In this document: positions 40,979 through 50,997 of the stretch, one piece after another | How positions within the stretch are numbered: the stretch's first letter is position 1 | How the letters are laid out: every line of letters begins with the position of its first letter | Source of the DNA: Eubacterium aggregans | GTDB taxonomy: Bacteria > Bacillota > Clostridia > Eubacteriales > Eubacteriaceae | Direction of reading: 5' to 3' | NCBI RefSeq assembly: GCF_900107815.1 | Contig: NZ_FNRK01000017.1 | Span: 1-53,097 of the forward strand | DNA: 53,097 nt | Position numbers and translations under genes: made by a program | The notes under the pieces: generated by a model | The model's database searches: none | What the model saw: the letters and a program-made list of their open reading frames with translations, nothing else | What the model was told of the DNA's origin: nothing

Positions 40979-41183
40979 AATGACCCCAAAAAGTAATTGC
41001 CCTCATCAGCGAGGACTTTGAAAATCTGGAATGATGGTACCCGGTGCACCGCTTCCCCGTGGTGCTTAATATGGTCCGCGCCATCTACGAAGCCGGCAAG
41101 CCCGTGGGCGGAATATACCACGTTGGTTGGGTCCTGATCTCAGTGGGAATCCTAGAAGGGAAGACCGCGGTCATCCCCTTTTT
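40979..41183 (+). pseudogene. Decayed second copy of the PfpI/DJ-1-like gene
   Basis: This stretch matches the intact gene at 46864 including its promoter and ribosome site. The upstream strings AGTGACAGTAAAT and AGGAGGAT are shared. The first codons (ATCAGCGAGGACTTTGAAAA) are shifted out of frame. About 170 bp, from the CACCGC to the CGCCGCTTCCC of the intact copy, are deleted, and the text resumes as FPVVLNMVRAIYEAGKPVGG. The nucleophile Cys region ICHAGW reads IYHVGW. The copy then dissolves near the end of the merR-like gene. It is clearly non-functional. Confidence 0.85.
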
Positions 41184-41194
41184 GCTTGCCAAAA

Positions 41195-41992
41195 TCATTC
41201 TGCCAAGGGCAAAAAAATCAGCGTAACGTAGCGGGTGGAATCGAGGTGGAGGGCCGGACCCTCAAGGTAGAGATGGCGGCAGGTGCCGGCCAGGGGGATA
41301 TCCGCCTCCTGGGCGTAGCGCACCAGGCGCTCCCGCTGTTCGGCGAAGCCCTCGTAGGGGCCGTGGTGGTACACCCCCAGGCCCTTAAGTGCCGGGAGGG
41401 TGTGAATCTTATCGCCGACGCTGTCCCGGGCTACCGGGACGCAGTAGGTGATCTGGTCCAGATCATCCAGGGGATACTCCACAAAGTAATTGGGCTCGAA
41501 GGGATTGGATTGATGCTGGTGCAGACCCTCATATAAAACACGCCGTAAATCCTCAAAGCGGGTAGGCAGGCTGTGGGATCGGCAGGTTTCACAGTACACC
41601 TTCTGGGCTTTAAAGGTCAGGGTGAGGATCTGGTTATTGCTCTGACTCTCCGTTCGGGCTCGAATCCGCTCAATTTGGTAGTTCAGCTCCGCCTGGAGCT
41701 CCTCCAATCGGCCGAGGATGACGTTCAGATCCGACTCGTTGTAATAATATTTGATGATTTCGTCCAGGGACAGTCCCAGATTTTGGAGGAGCCGAATGGC
41801 GCCCATACGGGAGAGGGTGTCCATGGTGTAGTAGCGGTGGCCGTTGCGGCCGTCAACCTCGGATTTGACATCGGGCGTAATCAGCCCCTTTTCCTCGTAG
41901 TTTAAAATAATCCGCCGGGTAATCCCCATGGCCTTGGCCGCCTCGCCGATGGTGAAGAGGTAGCCGTCCTTCTTTCCCGTATAACTTTCCAT
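41195..41992 (-). CDS. MerR-family regulator with a C-terminal effector-binding domain
   Basis: A 265-residue activator. The N-terminal winged helix (about 10-80) reads FTIGEAAKAMGITRRIILNY, EEKGLITPDVK, and RYYTMDTLSRMGAIRLLQNL, followed by the dimer helix (to about 125). The C-terminal part (130-265) resembles the GyrI-like effector-binding domain (PHGLPTRFE-like segment, GVYHHGPYEGFAEQRERL, YLEGP). It carries a CETC pair (VYCETCRSHS), which may hold metal or thiol. Start ATG 41992, about 13 bases after AAAGGAG; the frame extends to 42181 but without a ribosome site. It is divergent from the interrupted surface gene at 42111, with a MerR-type operator between them. Confidence 0.88.
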   Translation of the reverse strand: MESYTGKKDGYLFTIGEAAKAMGITRRIILNYEEKGLITPDVKSEVDGRNGHRYYTMDTLSRMGAIRLLQNLGLSLDEIIKYYYNESDLNVILGRLEELQAELNYQIERIRARTESQSNNQILTLTFKAQKVYCETCRSHSLPTRFEDLRRVLYEGLHQHQSNPFEPNYFVEYPLDDLDQITYCVPVARDSVGDKIHTLPALKGLGVYHHGPYEGFAEQRERLVRYAQEADIPLAGTCRHLYLEGPALHLDSTRYVTLIFLPLAE

Positions 41993-42018
41993 TTCTTTTA
42001 TTTTTCTCCTTTTTGTGC

Positions 42019-42049
42019 TTGTATCGTACATCGATGTACGTTGTATAAT
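42019..42049 (+). promoter_or_regulatory. MerR-type promoter: 19-bp spacer filled by a perfect palindrome
   Basis: TTGTAT (42019-42024) and TATAAT (42044-42049) are 19 bp apart instead of 17, and the spacer contains the perfect palindrome CGTACATCGATGTACG (42025-42040). This is the classic layout of promoters that a MerR protein activates by DNA twisting. It drives the surface gene at 42111; the merR-like gene starts 27 bp to the left. Confidence 0.8.
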
Positions 42050-42110
42050 AAGTATAACATAATCCATGTGGGATTGAATTTCAAAAGATAAAAAGTTGGG
42101 AGGAAGAATA

Positions 42111-45100
42111 ATGGGAAGTTCAGCAAGAAGATGGCAGCTGGTGGCGTTGTTAATCGCCTTGGTATTTTTAATCCAGCCCATGGCGAGTGTTCTCGCTTAG
42201 AATGGGGCGGTGGATTCTGCCGCAGAAGCTGCAGCCACGACCACCGCTACTGAAGCAGTGATCCCCCAGGAAACGGCCGCATCGGTCGAAGATACTCCGG
42301 CGGCCCTGGCCGATGACGAATTGGTCACTGCGGATTTTACCAGTTTTTTGAAAAGTACGGCAAAGAAGACCGTCAAAAGTCTGGTGAAAAAGGGATTGGT
42401 GAAATACAATGAAGCGACCAATGACGATAAGCTCAGCCATTTCCTCATCCATGTCCTGGGCGGGACCACCAGCTTTGAAAAAAGCGATGCAGCGCTGGCC
42501 CTGGAAGCCCTAACCGCCCAGCTGACCCAGATTCAGTCCTCCATCGACCACATGAATGATGAGATGGCGCGGCTCTTCAACGAGCAGAATCAGACCCAGC
42601 TCAAGGAGGCCTATTACGAGGACCTCGCTGGGATTGATCAAGTCTATAATGATATCCATTTAAAATGGGAGGCCTATACGAAACGGATGCAGACGGCCAT
42701 GGACTGTGTGGCGGTGGATGATGCGGGCTGCTTCCGTCAGAATGCCGACGGCACCTATGTGATGAAGGGGGACACCCCCGTGGAGCAGGCCAGCAATCAG
42801 ACCGCTTACAATAGCGCGATAAACAGCGCAACCGCCTATCTCAATGATACCGTTGATATGAAGAAAATCGCCGGGCAGATGGCTACAATTCAGGGTTACG
42901 CCATTCAGACCTCGGCCAATCCCTCGGTCTTTGGCCGCTTTAACAGCTATGCCCAGGCCTGCTATCCCTTCACCTATCAGGTGGTGGGCCCGGCCAACGA
43001 CCTCTATCAGTACATTGCCATCATCCAGTATGAGGCCTATCAGCTCTACGCCGAAGCGGCCAACGCCTACGTCCTGACCCATCCCAATGAGGCCGATGTT
43101 GCGAAAAATTACAACAGCTATGTGGGGGATCAGTATGATGTGGCGGTGAACACCATCAACGCCGCTGCAGATGAGGTGGATCTCATCAATCGCCTGGAGG
43201 CCGAGGGCTTTGATACCTCGGCCCTCACCGAGGATGGGGATACGGATATCGACACCCTCATCTATGAACGGACCTACGATGAGGATAATAACCTCATTGC
43301 AACCAAGGACCTGCTCTTGGAATCCCTCCGTCGGGAAATGCCCATTGGGGATTACTATGTGGGGGAGGGGGATGCCCATAGTATCCCCTGCTATGAGGTC
43401 ACCACCACCAGCACCAATCTCACCCTGATGATCGCCAGCGAGGCGGTAAAGGTGGGGGATTATATGAAGGATGTGGATGGAGTGACTAAACTGTCCATCC
43501 CCATGGTCACTGCTAATGATCGTTATCAGGTGCTCCCGGGGTACGATACCCTCAGTGGCCTTTTCTCCAATGCGACGGCCTCCAAAAGCGGCGGACTGGA
43601 TGTCTATGGCTGGCTGGCGGAGGTGGGGGGACTCACCGATCTGGCCACCATCCAGGCCAATCTGATGCTCACCCAGCAGGATTCGAAAAAAGAGGATGAC
43701 TACTATGTGTATACTGGGATGGAGTGCAATAACTACGACTCCGCCGGGGCACAGTATGGTCTCAAAAGCATTTCCCTGGAGGATGATGGAAAAAAAACGG
43801 TGAAGCTAACCGGGGGAGAGGTGAAGGCCAAGGATATTAAGCTGGCCCTCATCTAGGTGAATATCACCCACCGCCTGGTGGGCAACACCGACACCATCAC
43901 CGCCTTTGACGGGGATTTTGACGATAGCGGTGACTACTACCTGCGGGAGGGCCAAACCCTGGACCTCTCCAATATGAAGGGGGATGTGGGGGACTTAGGG
44001 GTGACCAGCGGCCATGTGGGCCATGTCACCATCCACGTCTATGGGGATCATGTCACCATCGTGGGGGATCCCAATCGAGTGTATAAAAACCTGTCCTTGG
44101 ATTTGGAGGGCTGCGATCTGAGCATTGTGGGGGGGTTCCAAACCACCACTGAAAAGCACTCCAGCACGGTATCCTATGGGGAAAACACCATCCATTTAGA
44201 GGACGGTGCCATCCTGAGTCATGACGATACCAATGAAGATTATTTTGGACATCACCAAAAGGATACGATTCCGGCACCGAAGATGTATCCTGGTATTCAG
44301 CTGGCGACGGGAACGACCCTGACGGTGAGTTCTGATGATCACAGCGGCCGCCTTGTGGTGGATGGCTCCATTCCCGCCGCTGGCATCCGGGTACCCGAGG
44401 GGGCGGCCCTGAATCTGCAGGGGCTGGCCTCGGTAACGGTCACAGGCCATACTGCCCTCAAAAAGGGATCGGACACTAGCCATACCGTGGGGTATAATAC
44501 CGATACCTATCGTTTTGCCTTTGCCCCGGCCATCGGAGTTGAAAATACGGACTACGTCTATTATGTAAGTGGACCTTGGCATGGCTCGGATAGTCACCGG
44601 ACCAACTGGGAAGATAGCGACATTGGAGAGGTGGCAGTGGGCACCATCAATATTGCCGACTGTCCCAGTGTCGAGGTATCGGTCAATCAGGATGGGATAT
44701 ACACTGGATATGCCAACTATGAGGGGGATGCCATTGGGTATGGCTTTACCCAGGGGACCATTCGCCCCGAGTCTGGTGTCAGCCGATTCTTCTCTGGGTA
44801 TAATGGCACCTAGGACCAGCCCAATGGCAATATCACAAACAGCCATATCAAAACCGATGGGAACATGGGCAGCAATCTCGTGATTGATACCGTCACCACC
44901 TTTGAAACCGGCAGCGGTGAGGCCCTGACCCCCTATGTGCTCAAGTTGACCAGCACAGGTGAGGGCAATGCCGAGACCGATGAAACCATTTATGCCGATA
45001 TCGTGGCCAAGGACGGCACCAAGGAAACCGTCACCTTCGGTAGCATTGGCTCCAAAACTACCGGCTATAAATTCTTCAAATCCAGCATCGCCAATATCGA

Positions 45101-46772
45101 CCTCGATCACCTGGTGCTGTATATGAATAACAATGCGGATAAGAGCAAAATCAAATCTGTCAGCCTGATTCGGGGAGGAACCTCCAATCTCAATGGGGCC
45201 TACACCATTCCCGTTTATGCCGAAATCTCCCAGAGCAATCCGTGGACCGGGTCACTTGACAGCACCGTGGCAGCAGTGGATTTAAAGACCTCCACCCAGG
45301 ATAATTCCGGCACCGATTCCGGCATCGCCATGGGGGTAGTGAATACCAGCGGACAGAGCCTGGGCACCACACCCATTCGCTTCGACACCGACCGCAATCA
45401 TCTGGAAAGCGGCGATACCGACACCGCCTATTTCTCGGCAAGCGGACTGACGGCGGATGCCATCGCCGGATTTACCCTCAAAAGCGACACCGGCGGGGAT
45501 AACTCCGGCTGGAGTCTTGAAAGTATGTCGAACCTCAAACTGCTGGCCGCCGTCAGGGATGGGCTGTCCGAATCCGTCACCGACATCGCACCCGGCAGCT
45601 TACAAACGAACCAATGGATCATTCAGCGGGATTATGCTTATACCTTTATGCTAAGCACCGCCCAGACCCGGCAATACCAGATGGACTTTAAGACCTCGAC
45701 CAAAAAGGATGCCGGGACGGATTCCGATATTCAGATTTGTCTGTACAACGCTGCCGGGGAAAGCTCCGGTTGGATCCAGCAATGGCACTACAACAATCCC
45801 AGTGGGCGGGATCTCAATGAAAAGGGTGACGTCAATTCCCTGAACTTCGCCACAGACAAGGATCTGGGGGAAATTACCCACATCGAGATACAAACCGACG
45901 ACAGCGGCAGCCACTCCGACTGGTACCCGGAGTACGTCCATGTCACCCCACTGTGGAACGGCGCCGCCGCCGGGGAAACCGCCGTGTTTAACATCAATAA
46001 ATGGATTGAGGAATCTGGCTTCACCTATACCTTCTACTCAGAAAAATATCTGGCAGGGAACAGTCAGGATACCATCGCCCAGCTGACCAATGCCTGCAAT
46101 ATTAATCTCTTTGAGCACCTTCGGGAGGATATCATTGACCGCTTGATGGCAGCCACGACCACGGATCTGCACATTCGCCTGAAAAACCACGACAGTATCT
46201 CTAAAGAACTGCTGCAAAAACTCAAGGACAATGGCAAAAACCTGCTGGTGGAATATTATGACGATGCCGAGGAGTATCGCTATGGCTGGCTCTTTAGAGC
46301 CGAGGATATGACGGACATCACCGGGGATATTAACATGGCCATTACCGAGGTCACCCCGGATGCCACGGCTTTGGGTCAAATCGGCGGGGATCGTCAAGTC
46401 GTCCAGCTGCACTTTGCCCAGTCCGGCGATTTAGGCTTGACGGCGGGCATTCGCTACCGGCTGCCTTCCGGTATAGGCGCAGAGGGACAGGGCTACACCA
46501 TTTATCATCAGAATGATAACGGCCGCCTCTCCGAGATAACCACCGGGATGCTCAGCGATACCGGCTGTGTGGCCTTTAGCATCACCGGCGGCTCGGATTA
46601 TCTCGTGGCACTGGATGCTGCCCAACCCGGAGCGCCTGCGGTGACCAAGCCTGCAGCGGCAGCACCGGGAACGGGGATTGCCTCGACTTCTACTGCAATG
46701 ATTGCTGCCGCCATCATTGGCCTGGCGGTTCTGATCTTGGGGGCTGCGGTGCTGGTGAAACGCCGTCGGTAG
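42111..46772 (+). pseudogene. Giant surface protein frame with three in-frame TAG codons
   Basis: One frame of 1,554 codons runs from ATG 42111 (six bases after GGGAGGA) to TAG 46770-46772, broken only by TAG at 42198-42200, 43854-43856 and 44811-44813. There is no frameshift and no other stop. Codons 1-29 are a signal peptide (VALLIALVFLIQPMASVLA), and the first TAG stands right after it. Then come a helical domain (about 60-330), a domain shared with the gene at 27986 (GWLAEVGGLTDLATIQANL), a beta-helix-like part (about 583-900), PLAT/LH2-like domains (MDFKTSTKKDAGTDSDIQIC), a Gly/Ala/Pro linker, a transmembrane helix and KRRR. It is either a recent pseudogene or read through. Its function is unknown, though PLAT domains usually bind lipids or proteins. 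Confidence 0.8.
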
Positions 46773-46803
46773 ACTGATTTCGCCAGCATTCACAGAGAAC
46801 CCC

Positions 46804-46831
46804 TTGTATTTATTAAAAAATATGCTATAGT
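46804..46831 (+). promoter_or_regulatory. Promoter of the PfpI-like gene
   Basis: TTGTAT (46804-46809), 16-bp spacer, TATAGT (46826-46831). The decayed copy near 40920-40950 has the same arrangement with TTGAAT and TAGAGT. Confidence 0.55.
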
Positions 46832-46863
46832 GACAGTAAATGAATACAGGAGGATAAAAGCTA

Positions 46864-47376
46864 ATGACTAAAAAAATCATCGCCCTTATCAGTGAGGATT
46901 TTGAAGATTTAGAATTATGGTATCCGGTGCACCGCCTTCGGGAAGAGGGCTGTGTGGTGGATGTCGTCGGTGAGGAAGCCGGCCACACCTATCATGGAAA
47001 ATACGGGGTGCCCTGCGTGTCGGATTATACCTTTGAGGCGGTGAACCCCGAGGAGTACGACGGCATTTTGGTGCCGGGCGGCTGGGCACCGGATAAGCTG
47101 CGCCGCTTCCCGGTGGTGCTCGATATGGTTCGGGCTATTTACGAAGCGGGTAAGCCCGTGGGAGAAATCTGCCATGCGGGCTGGGTCCTGATTTCCGCTG
47201 GAATCCTAGAGGGCAAGACCGTCACCAGTACCCCGGGGATCATGGATGATATGAAGAATGCCGGAGCTACCTGGGTGGACGAGCCCTCGGTGGTGGACGG
47301 CAATATTATCTCCGCCAGACGTCCACCGGATTTACCGGATTATATGAAGGATTTTATTAGAGTGCTCTTTGCATAA
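46864..47376 (+). CDS. DJ-1/PfpI-family protein (glyoxalase/deglycase- or protease-like)
   Basis: A 170-residue cytoplasmic protein of normal PfpI length. The acidic residue of ISEDFEDLELWYP, the fold core ILVPGGWAPDKLRR and the nucleophile elbow GEICHAGWVLISAGILEGK (Cys followed by His) are present, then TSTPGIMDDMKNAGATW. Family members act on glyoxals, as chaperones or as peptidases; the exact role cannot be read here. Start ATG 46864, nine bases after AGGAGG. A decayed direct copy lies 5.9 kb upstream; the two bracket the MerR regulator and the interrupted surface gene. Confidence 0.92.
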   Translation: MTKKIIALISEDFEDLELWYPVHRLREEGCVVDVVGEEAGHTYHGKYGVPCVSDYTFEAVNPEEYDGILVPGGWAPDKLRRFPVVLDMVRAIYEAGKPVGEICHAGWVLISAGILEGKTVTSTPGIMDDMKNAGATWVDEPSVVDGNIISARRPPDLPDYMKDFIRVLFA

Positions 47377-47381
47377 AATGG

Positions 47382-47409
47382 AAAACCCTGGCTGTGCCGG
47401 GGTTTTTTT
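47382..47409 (+). terminator. Terminator of the PfpI-like gene
   Basis: AAAACCCTGGC and GCCGGGGTTTT pair around TGT with one T-G pair and are followed by more T. Confidence 0.85.
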
Positions 47410-47412
47410 GGT

Positions 47413-47457
47413 AAAACGTTAAAAACGTTTTGTTTATGAAGGATTTGCTGATATAAT
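47413..47457 (+). promoter_or_regulatory. Promoter with inverted repeat before the subtilase gene
   Basis: TTGTTT (47430-47435), 16-bp spacer, TATAAT (47452-47457). AAAACGTT and AACGTTTT (47413-47431) form an inverted repeat that runs into the -35 box. It resembles LacI-family or catabolite (cre-like) operators, but the match is loose. Confidence 0.5.
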
Positions 47458-47505
47458 AAATTCAATACAGATAGGAATGATATCGAAAAACAGGAGGATG
47501 TCAGA

Positions 47506-50500
47506 TTGAAAAGATGGAGATTGGGAGTATATTTGCTTGCCATCGTGGCACTGCTTTGCCTTATCTGCCCAAGTGCAGCTTTGGCAGATACAGAAGATGG
47601 GGGAGCCCGGGTTATTGTCTGTTTAAAGGGGGATGGGGTAAGCACCCAGAGCCGCAGCGGGGATGATTTGGTCTGGGAACCACTAATGGATGTGACCACA
47701 GTGGATACATTGGCATTGGAGGGAGCCACTGCCAAGGAAAAGGATTTGTCGGTGCAAACCTACGGTCTGTCCGGAGAATCCAAAACCCTGATGTTAGTTA
47801 CATCGGATAGTTTGAGTAACGACGCTCTGATTACCCAGTTGGAAGCCCGGGAGGATGTCCTTTTCGCAGAGGCGGACTAATACACCACTCTGGATGAGGA
47901 TTTTGGGGGAAGTCTGGTGGCAGGGGATGTGGCTGGTTTCAGTTCGACAGGCACCTCCAATTATTCCAAATATCAGTGGCAGTTAAAGAATACCGGCCTT
48001 ATGGCCAATGGGAATAAAGGCTACGATGTAGGAAACACGAGCAACCTCAAAGGAAACACCACAACACCAGCCATTGTAGCTGTGATGGATACCGGTGTCG
48101 ATTATAACAATCCCAGCTTAGCCGGCCAAATGTATCATTTTACTGCTGATCAGCAAAAAGCCCTGGGCTGTGATGAATACGGTTATTGTGCAGCGGGGTA
48201 TAAAGGGAATGATGTGCGGGATATCAGTGGTCACGGGACCCATTGTGCCGGCATCATCGGCGCCGATGGCACCAATGGGGTTTCCGGGGTGGTGTCCAAT
48301 AAGGGGGTATCCATCATCGCCATTAAAGCCATGGAGGACGATACCGGTTCGATCTGGCTAAGCTCTGAAATCAGGGGATGGAATTGGTTGGTTAAGGCGA
48401 AGGCATCAGGGGTGGATGTCAAAGCTGTCAATGTATCCCTGGGGGGAACCTTGGGAAGCAAGGCCGAGAATATCGCCGTAGACGCCGCAGATCAAGTCGG
48501 GATTACCACTATTTTTGCCTCCGGAAACAGCAGCATGGATATGGACGTCAACGAGGGAGATACCACCATGACCAGCCAGGGATCCACCCTGAATGTCAAT
48601 TCGATGGAAGCCAGCGGAAAGGCATCCCCCTTTAGTAATTATGGACTGACATCCACAGAGCTGTACGCTCCGGGTTCCAGCATCCTATCCACGGTGGCTT
48701 CGGAAGCCGCTACCTTTAACGCCTTTTGTGCGGCTTCGGATACCCTCAGTGGTGCAAAGACCCGGGCAGTGGTGTACGAAGGGTTTGAGTCAGATAACGC
48801 TTCGGATGCATCAGATCCCCATATCAATGGCGGACTGACGTTCTATTATTACGATGAGACCCAGACCAATCATTTAGGGGATGCCGTCACTATTGGCAAG
48901 AACTACTTCTACGGAGAACAGGGTTTAGACATTCCGGCAAATGACAAACAAAGTGCTACGATTATCTCTGATCAAGTGGATTTGTCCAATGCGGCGGCGC
49001 TGGTGGAAGCACTTCAAAATAATGCACAATTGTATCGGGGCTTTTCCATGTGGTCTGAAAGGGGCCGGGTGGATATTCAGTGTGACTTTAAGTTAAGGGA
49101 TGGCAGCTTTTCCAATACCACAGCTGAAAATATGGGAACCTTCCAGTGGCGAAATTCTGGAAACAGCGGGGGAAGCCTGGCTGCGGGACAGAAATATTCC
49201 GATCTCCAAAAGTTACCGGAGAATGTGGACTTTGAAAACTTCCAGATGAAAATCACCCTGACCTTTAATGATACCAGCACCATTCTCCACCTGGATAGCA
49301 TTGGGGTGGGGACGGATTTGGATCCCTATACCGTTTATGGGGGAACCTCCATGGCTGCACCGGCCACCACCGGGGCTTTTGCGTTGTTAGCTTCCCATCA
49401 TCCGGATGAAGCATCCTCTAAGATTGCCGCTCGACTGGTTGGGGGTGTGGAAAAACAGGATACCTTTGCGGACACCTGCATCAGTGGGGGCCGGCTGAAT
49501 ATTGATAAAGCCAATCGTAATCCAGACCCCGTCATCCAAAAGGCAACGGCGGATGGACAGATGGTCAAGTTAGAAGGATGGTTCCTGGGGAATCCAAATG
49601 GTGCTACCATCACCATTGGCGGGCAGGAAGCAAAGATATTAACTTGGATTAGTGATTCTAATGGTAAAATCGACATGGCCGAGATTGTGGTGCCCCAGTG
49701 TATGACAGGAAAGCAGATGGTCGTGCTCACCAATGGTGATGGTCAAAGTGGCCGCTATGTCGTGATGCTTTCTACCGATGGCAGTTTCACGGATTTAGCC
49801 GTCCCCTCGGGGAACGGTTATGGGTCGCCGGAGAAGGTGGGATTGGCCACTGCCGATGGTGAGGTTTATCTCCTGGCATCCAACACCTCTGATGATACCA
49901 CCGTGCTGTGGCGCTATGATTCGGCAGCTAATAACTGGATTGATCTGGGAAAAACGAGTATGAATCCCAAGGTATCCAATGGATGGTATTGTCAGATAAC
50001 TGGACACCAGGGTAAACTCTACGCTACCAGCATCTCGGCTTCCGGGACAGGGGATTTATGGGAATACACCCCTGGGACGCAGGTGTGGCGACAAATTAAG
50101 ACCACGCAAACCCTTAACCAAAAATCTACGCCAGTTAGCTACAATGGTCAGTTGCTCTTGATCGGGGGGCAGACATCCTCCAATCAATATTCGGATGCTA
50201 TTTTGGAAGTCAATCCTGATACCGGCGCGGTCTCAACAGCGGGAACCTTACCTGAGGGGGTTGCGCTGGCTAAGACGGCGGTGTCCGGCGAAAAACTTGC
50301 CCTCATCGGCGGCGATACGGCATCGGGGTCGAAGGTGGGTCTCTACCTGACGGATTTAAAGAACACCGAAAAAATTGACCTCCCCACCTACGACGAGGGG
50401 CAGCAAATGGATTTAGCCATTGGCGGCACCGCTGAGGGCTTTATTATCTCCGGATTGGTGTCTACTGCAGATGGCTGGCAGGATACTTGGAGTTATAACG

Positions 50501-50850
50501 TGGAGACGAAGACGTGGAGTCCTGCTGGTGCGACCCTCAGTACCGCAAAAACCTTTGGCCTGGCTGGCCTTACTGTTGGGGACGGTTTTTACGTCTGGGG
50601 GAAAAGCAATCTCATCAGCGGCATGACCTTTTTCCGGAAAACCACCGTCTCTGCTCCAGTCAACCCCGTTGATCCTGTGGACCCGGTAGATCCTGGGACA
50701 CCGGGCACCCCGTCTACAGAGACACTGACGGCGGCGAATACGAATACCGGCATTACCAGTCCCTCCAATATGGGAATGATTGTTGCAGCATTATGCTTGG
50801 TCGCTGCCGGGGTGATTATTACAGTAGTGGTTATTCGAAAAAGGAAATAA
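47506..50850 (+). pseudogene. Secreted subtilisin-like (S8) peptidase with an in-frame TAA before the catalytic domain
   Basis: One frame of 1,115 codons from TTG 47506 (eight bases after AGGAGG) to TAA 50850, broken by TAA at 47878-47880. Before it lie a signal peptide (VYLLAIVALLCLICPSAALA) and an I9-type propeptide ending DVLFAEAD, where the cleavage region normally lies. After it come the S8 domain with all three catalytic residues (VMDTGVDY, SGHGTHCAGIIGA, GGTSMAAP), an insert between His and Ser, a Kelch-like beta-propeller (WRYDSAANNWIDLG and similar repeats), a PVDPVDP linker, a transmembrane helix and RKRK. Without the stop it would be a surface protease. It could be a recent knockout or two separately translated parts; no ribosome site precedes the second part. 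Confidence 0.82.
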
Positions 50851-50889
50851 GAAAAGGGAAGAGGTGCTTCGGTGCCTCTTTTCTTTTTG
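50851..50889 (+). terminator. UUCG-loop terminator after the subtilase gene
   Basis: AAGAGGTGC and GTGCCTCTT pair around TTCG, with flanking GAAAAG/CTTTTT, followed by a T-rich run. Confidence 0.85.
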
Positions 50890-50908
50890 ATAAAATTAAA
50901 AGTTTATA

Positions 50909-50937
50909 TTGACCGATATACCGGTGTATTGTATAAT
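50909..50937 (+). promoter_or_regulatory. Promoter of the C4-acid operon with an operator-like spacer
   Basis: TTGACC (50909-50914), 17-bp spacer, TATAAT (50932-50937), near consensus. The spacer holds TATACCGGTGTA, a near-palindrome centred on ACCGGT that could bind a GntR- or DeoR-type repressor. The leader to the start codon is about 55 nt. Confidence 0.7.
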
Positions 50938-50997
50938 GAAGCCACAAAATATTGAAGCCGTTTTAATTGCGCTTCCAAAAGAAAAAGGAGAATCCAA

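Noticed and set aside
42043-42049. The MerR intergenic palindrome as a terminator or attachment site
   Set aside because: Its exact position in a 19-bp promoter spacer next to a merR-like gene explains it better.
44196-45110. A 304-residue minus-strand frame opposite the interrupted surface gene
   Set aside because: Low-complexity Gly/Ile sequence with no ribosome site. The plus-strand frame has continuous surface-domain sequence on both sides of its TAG codons.
27986-46772. Genome-wide reassignment of TAG as a sense codon, suggested by four in-frame TAG codons
   Set aside because: TAG is the natural terminator of many intact genes in the window (for example at 7217, 10868, 12801, 37772, 39985 and 51891), followed by other genes or non-coding DNA, so it must act as a stop generally.
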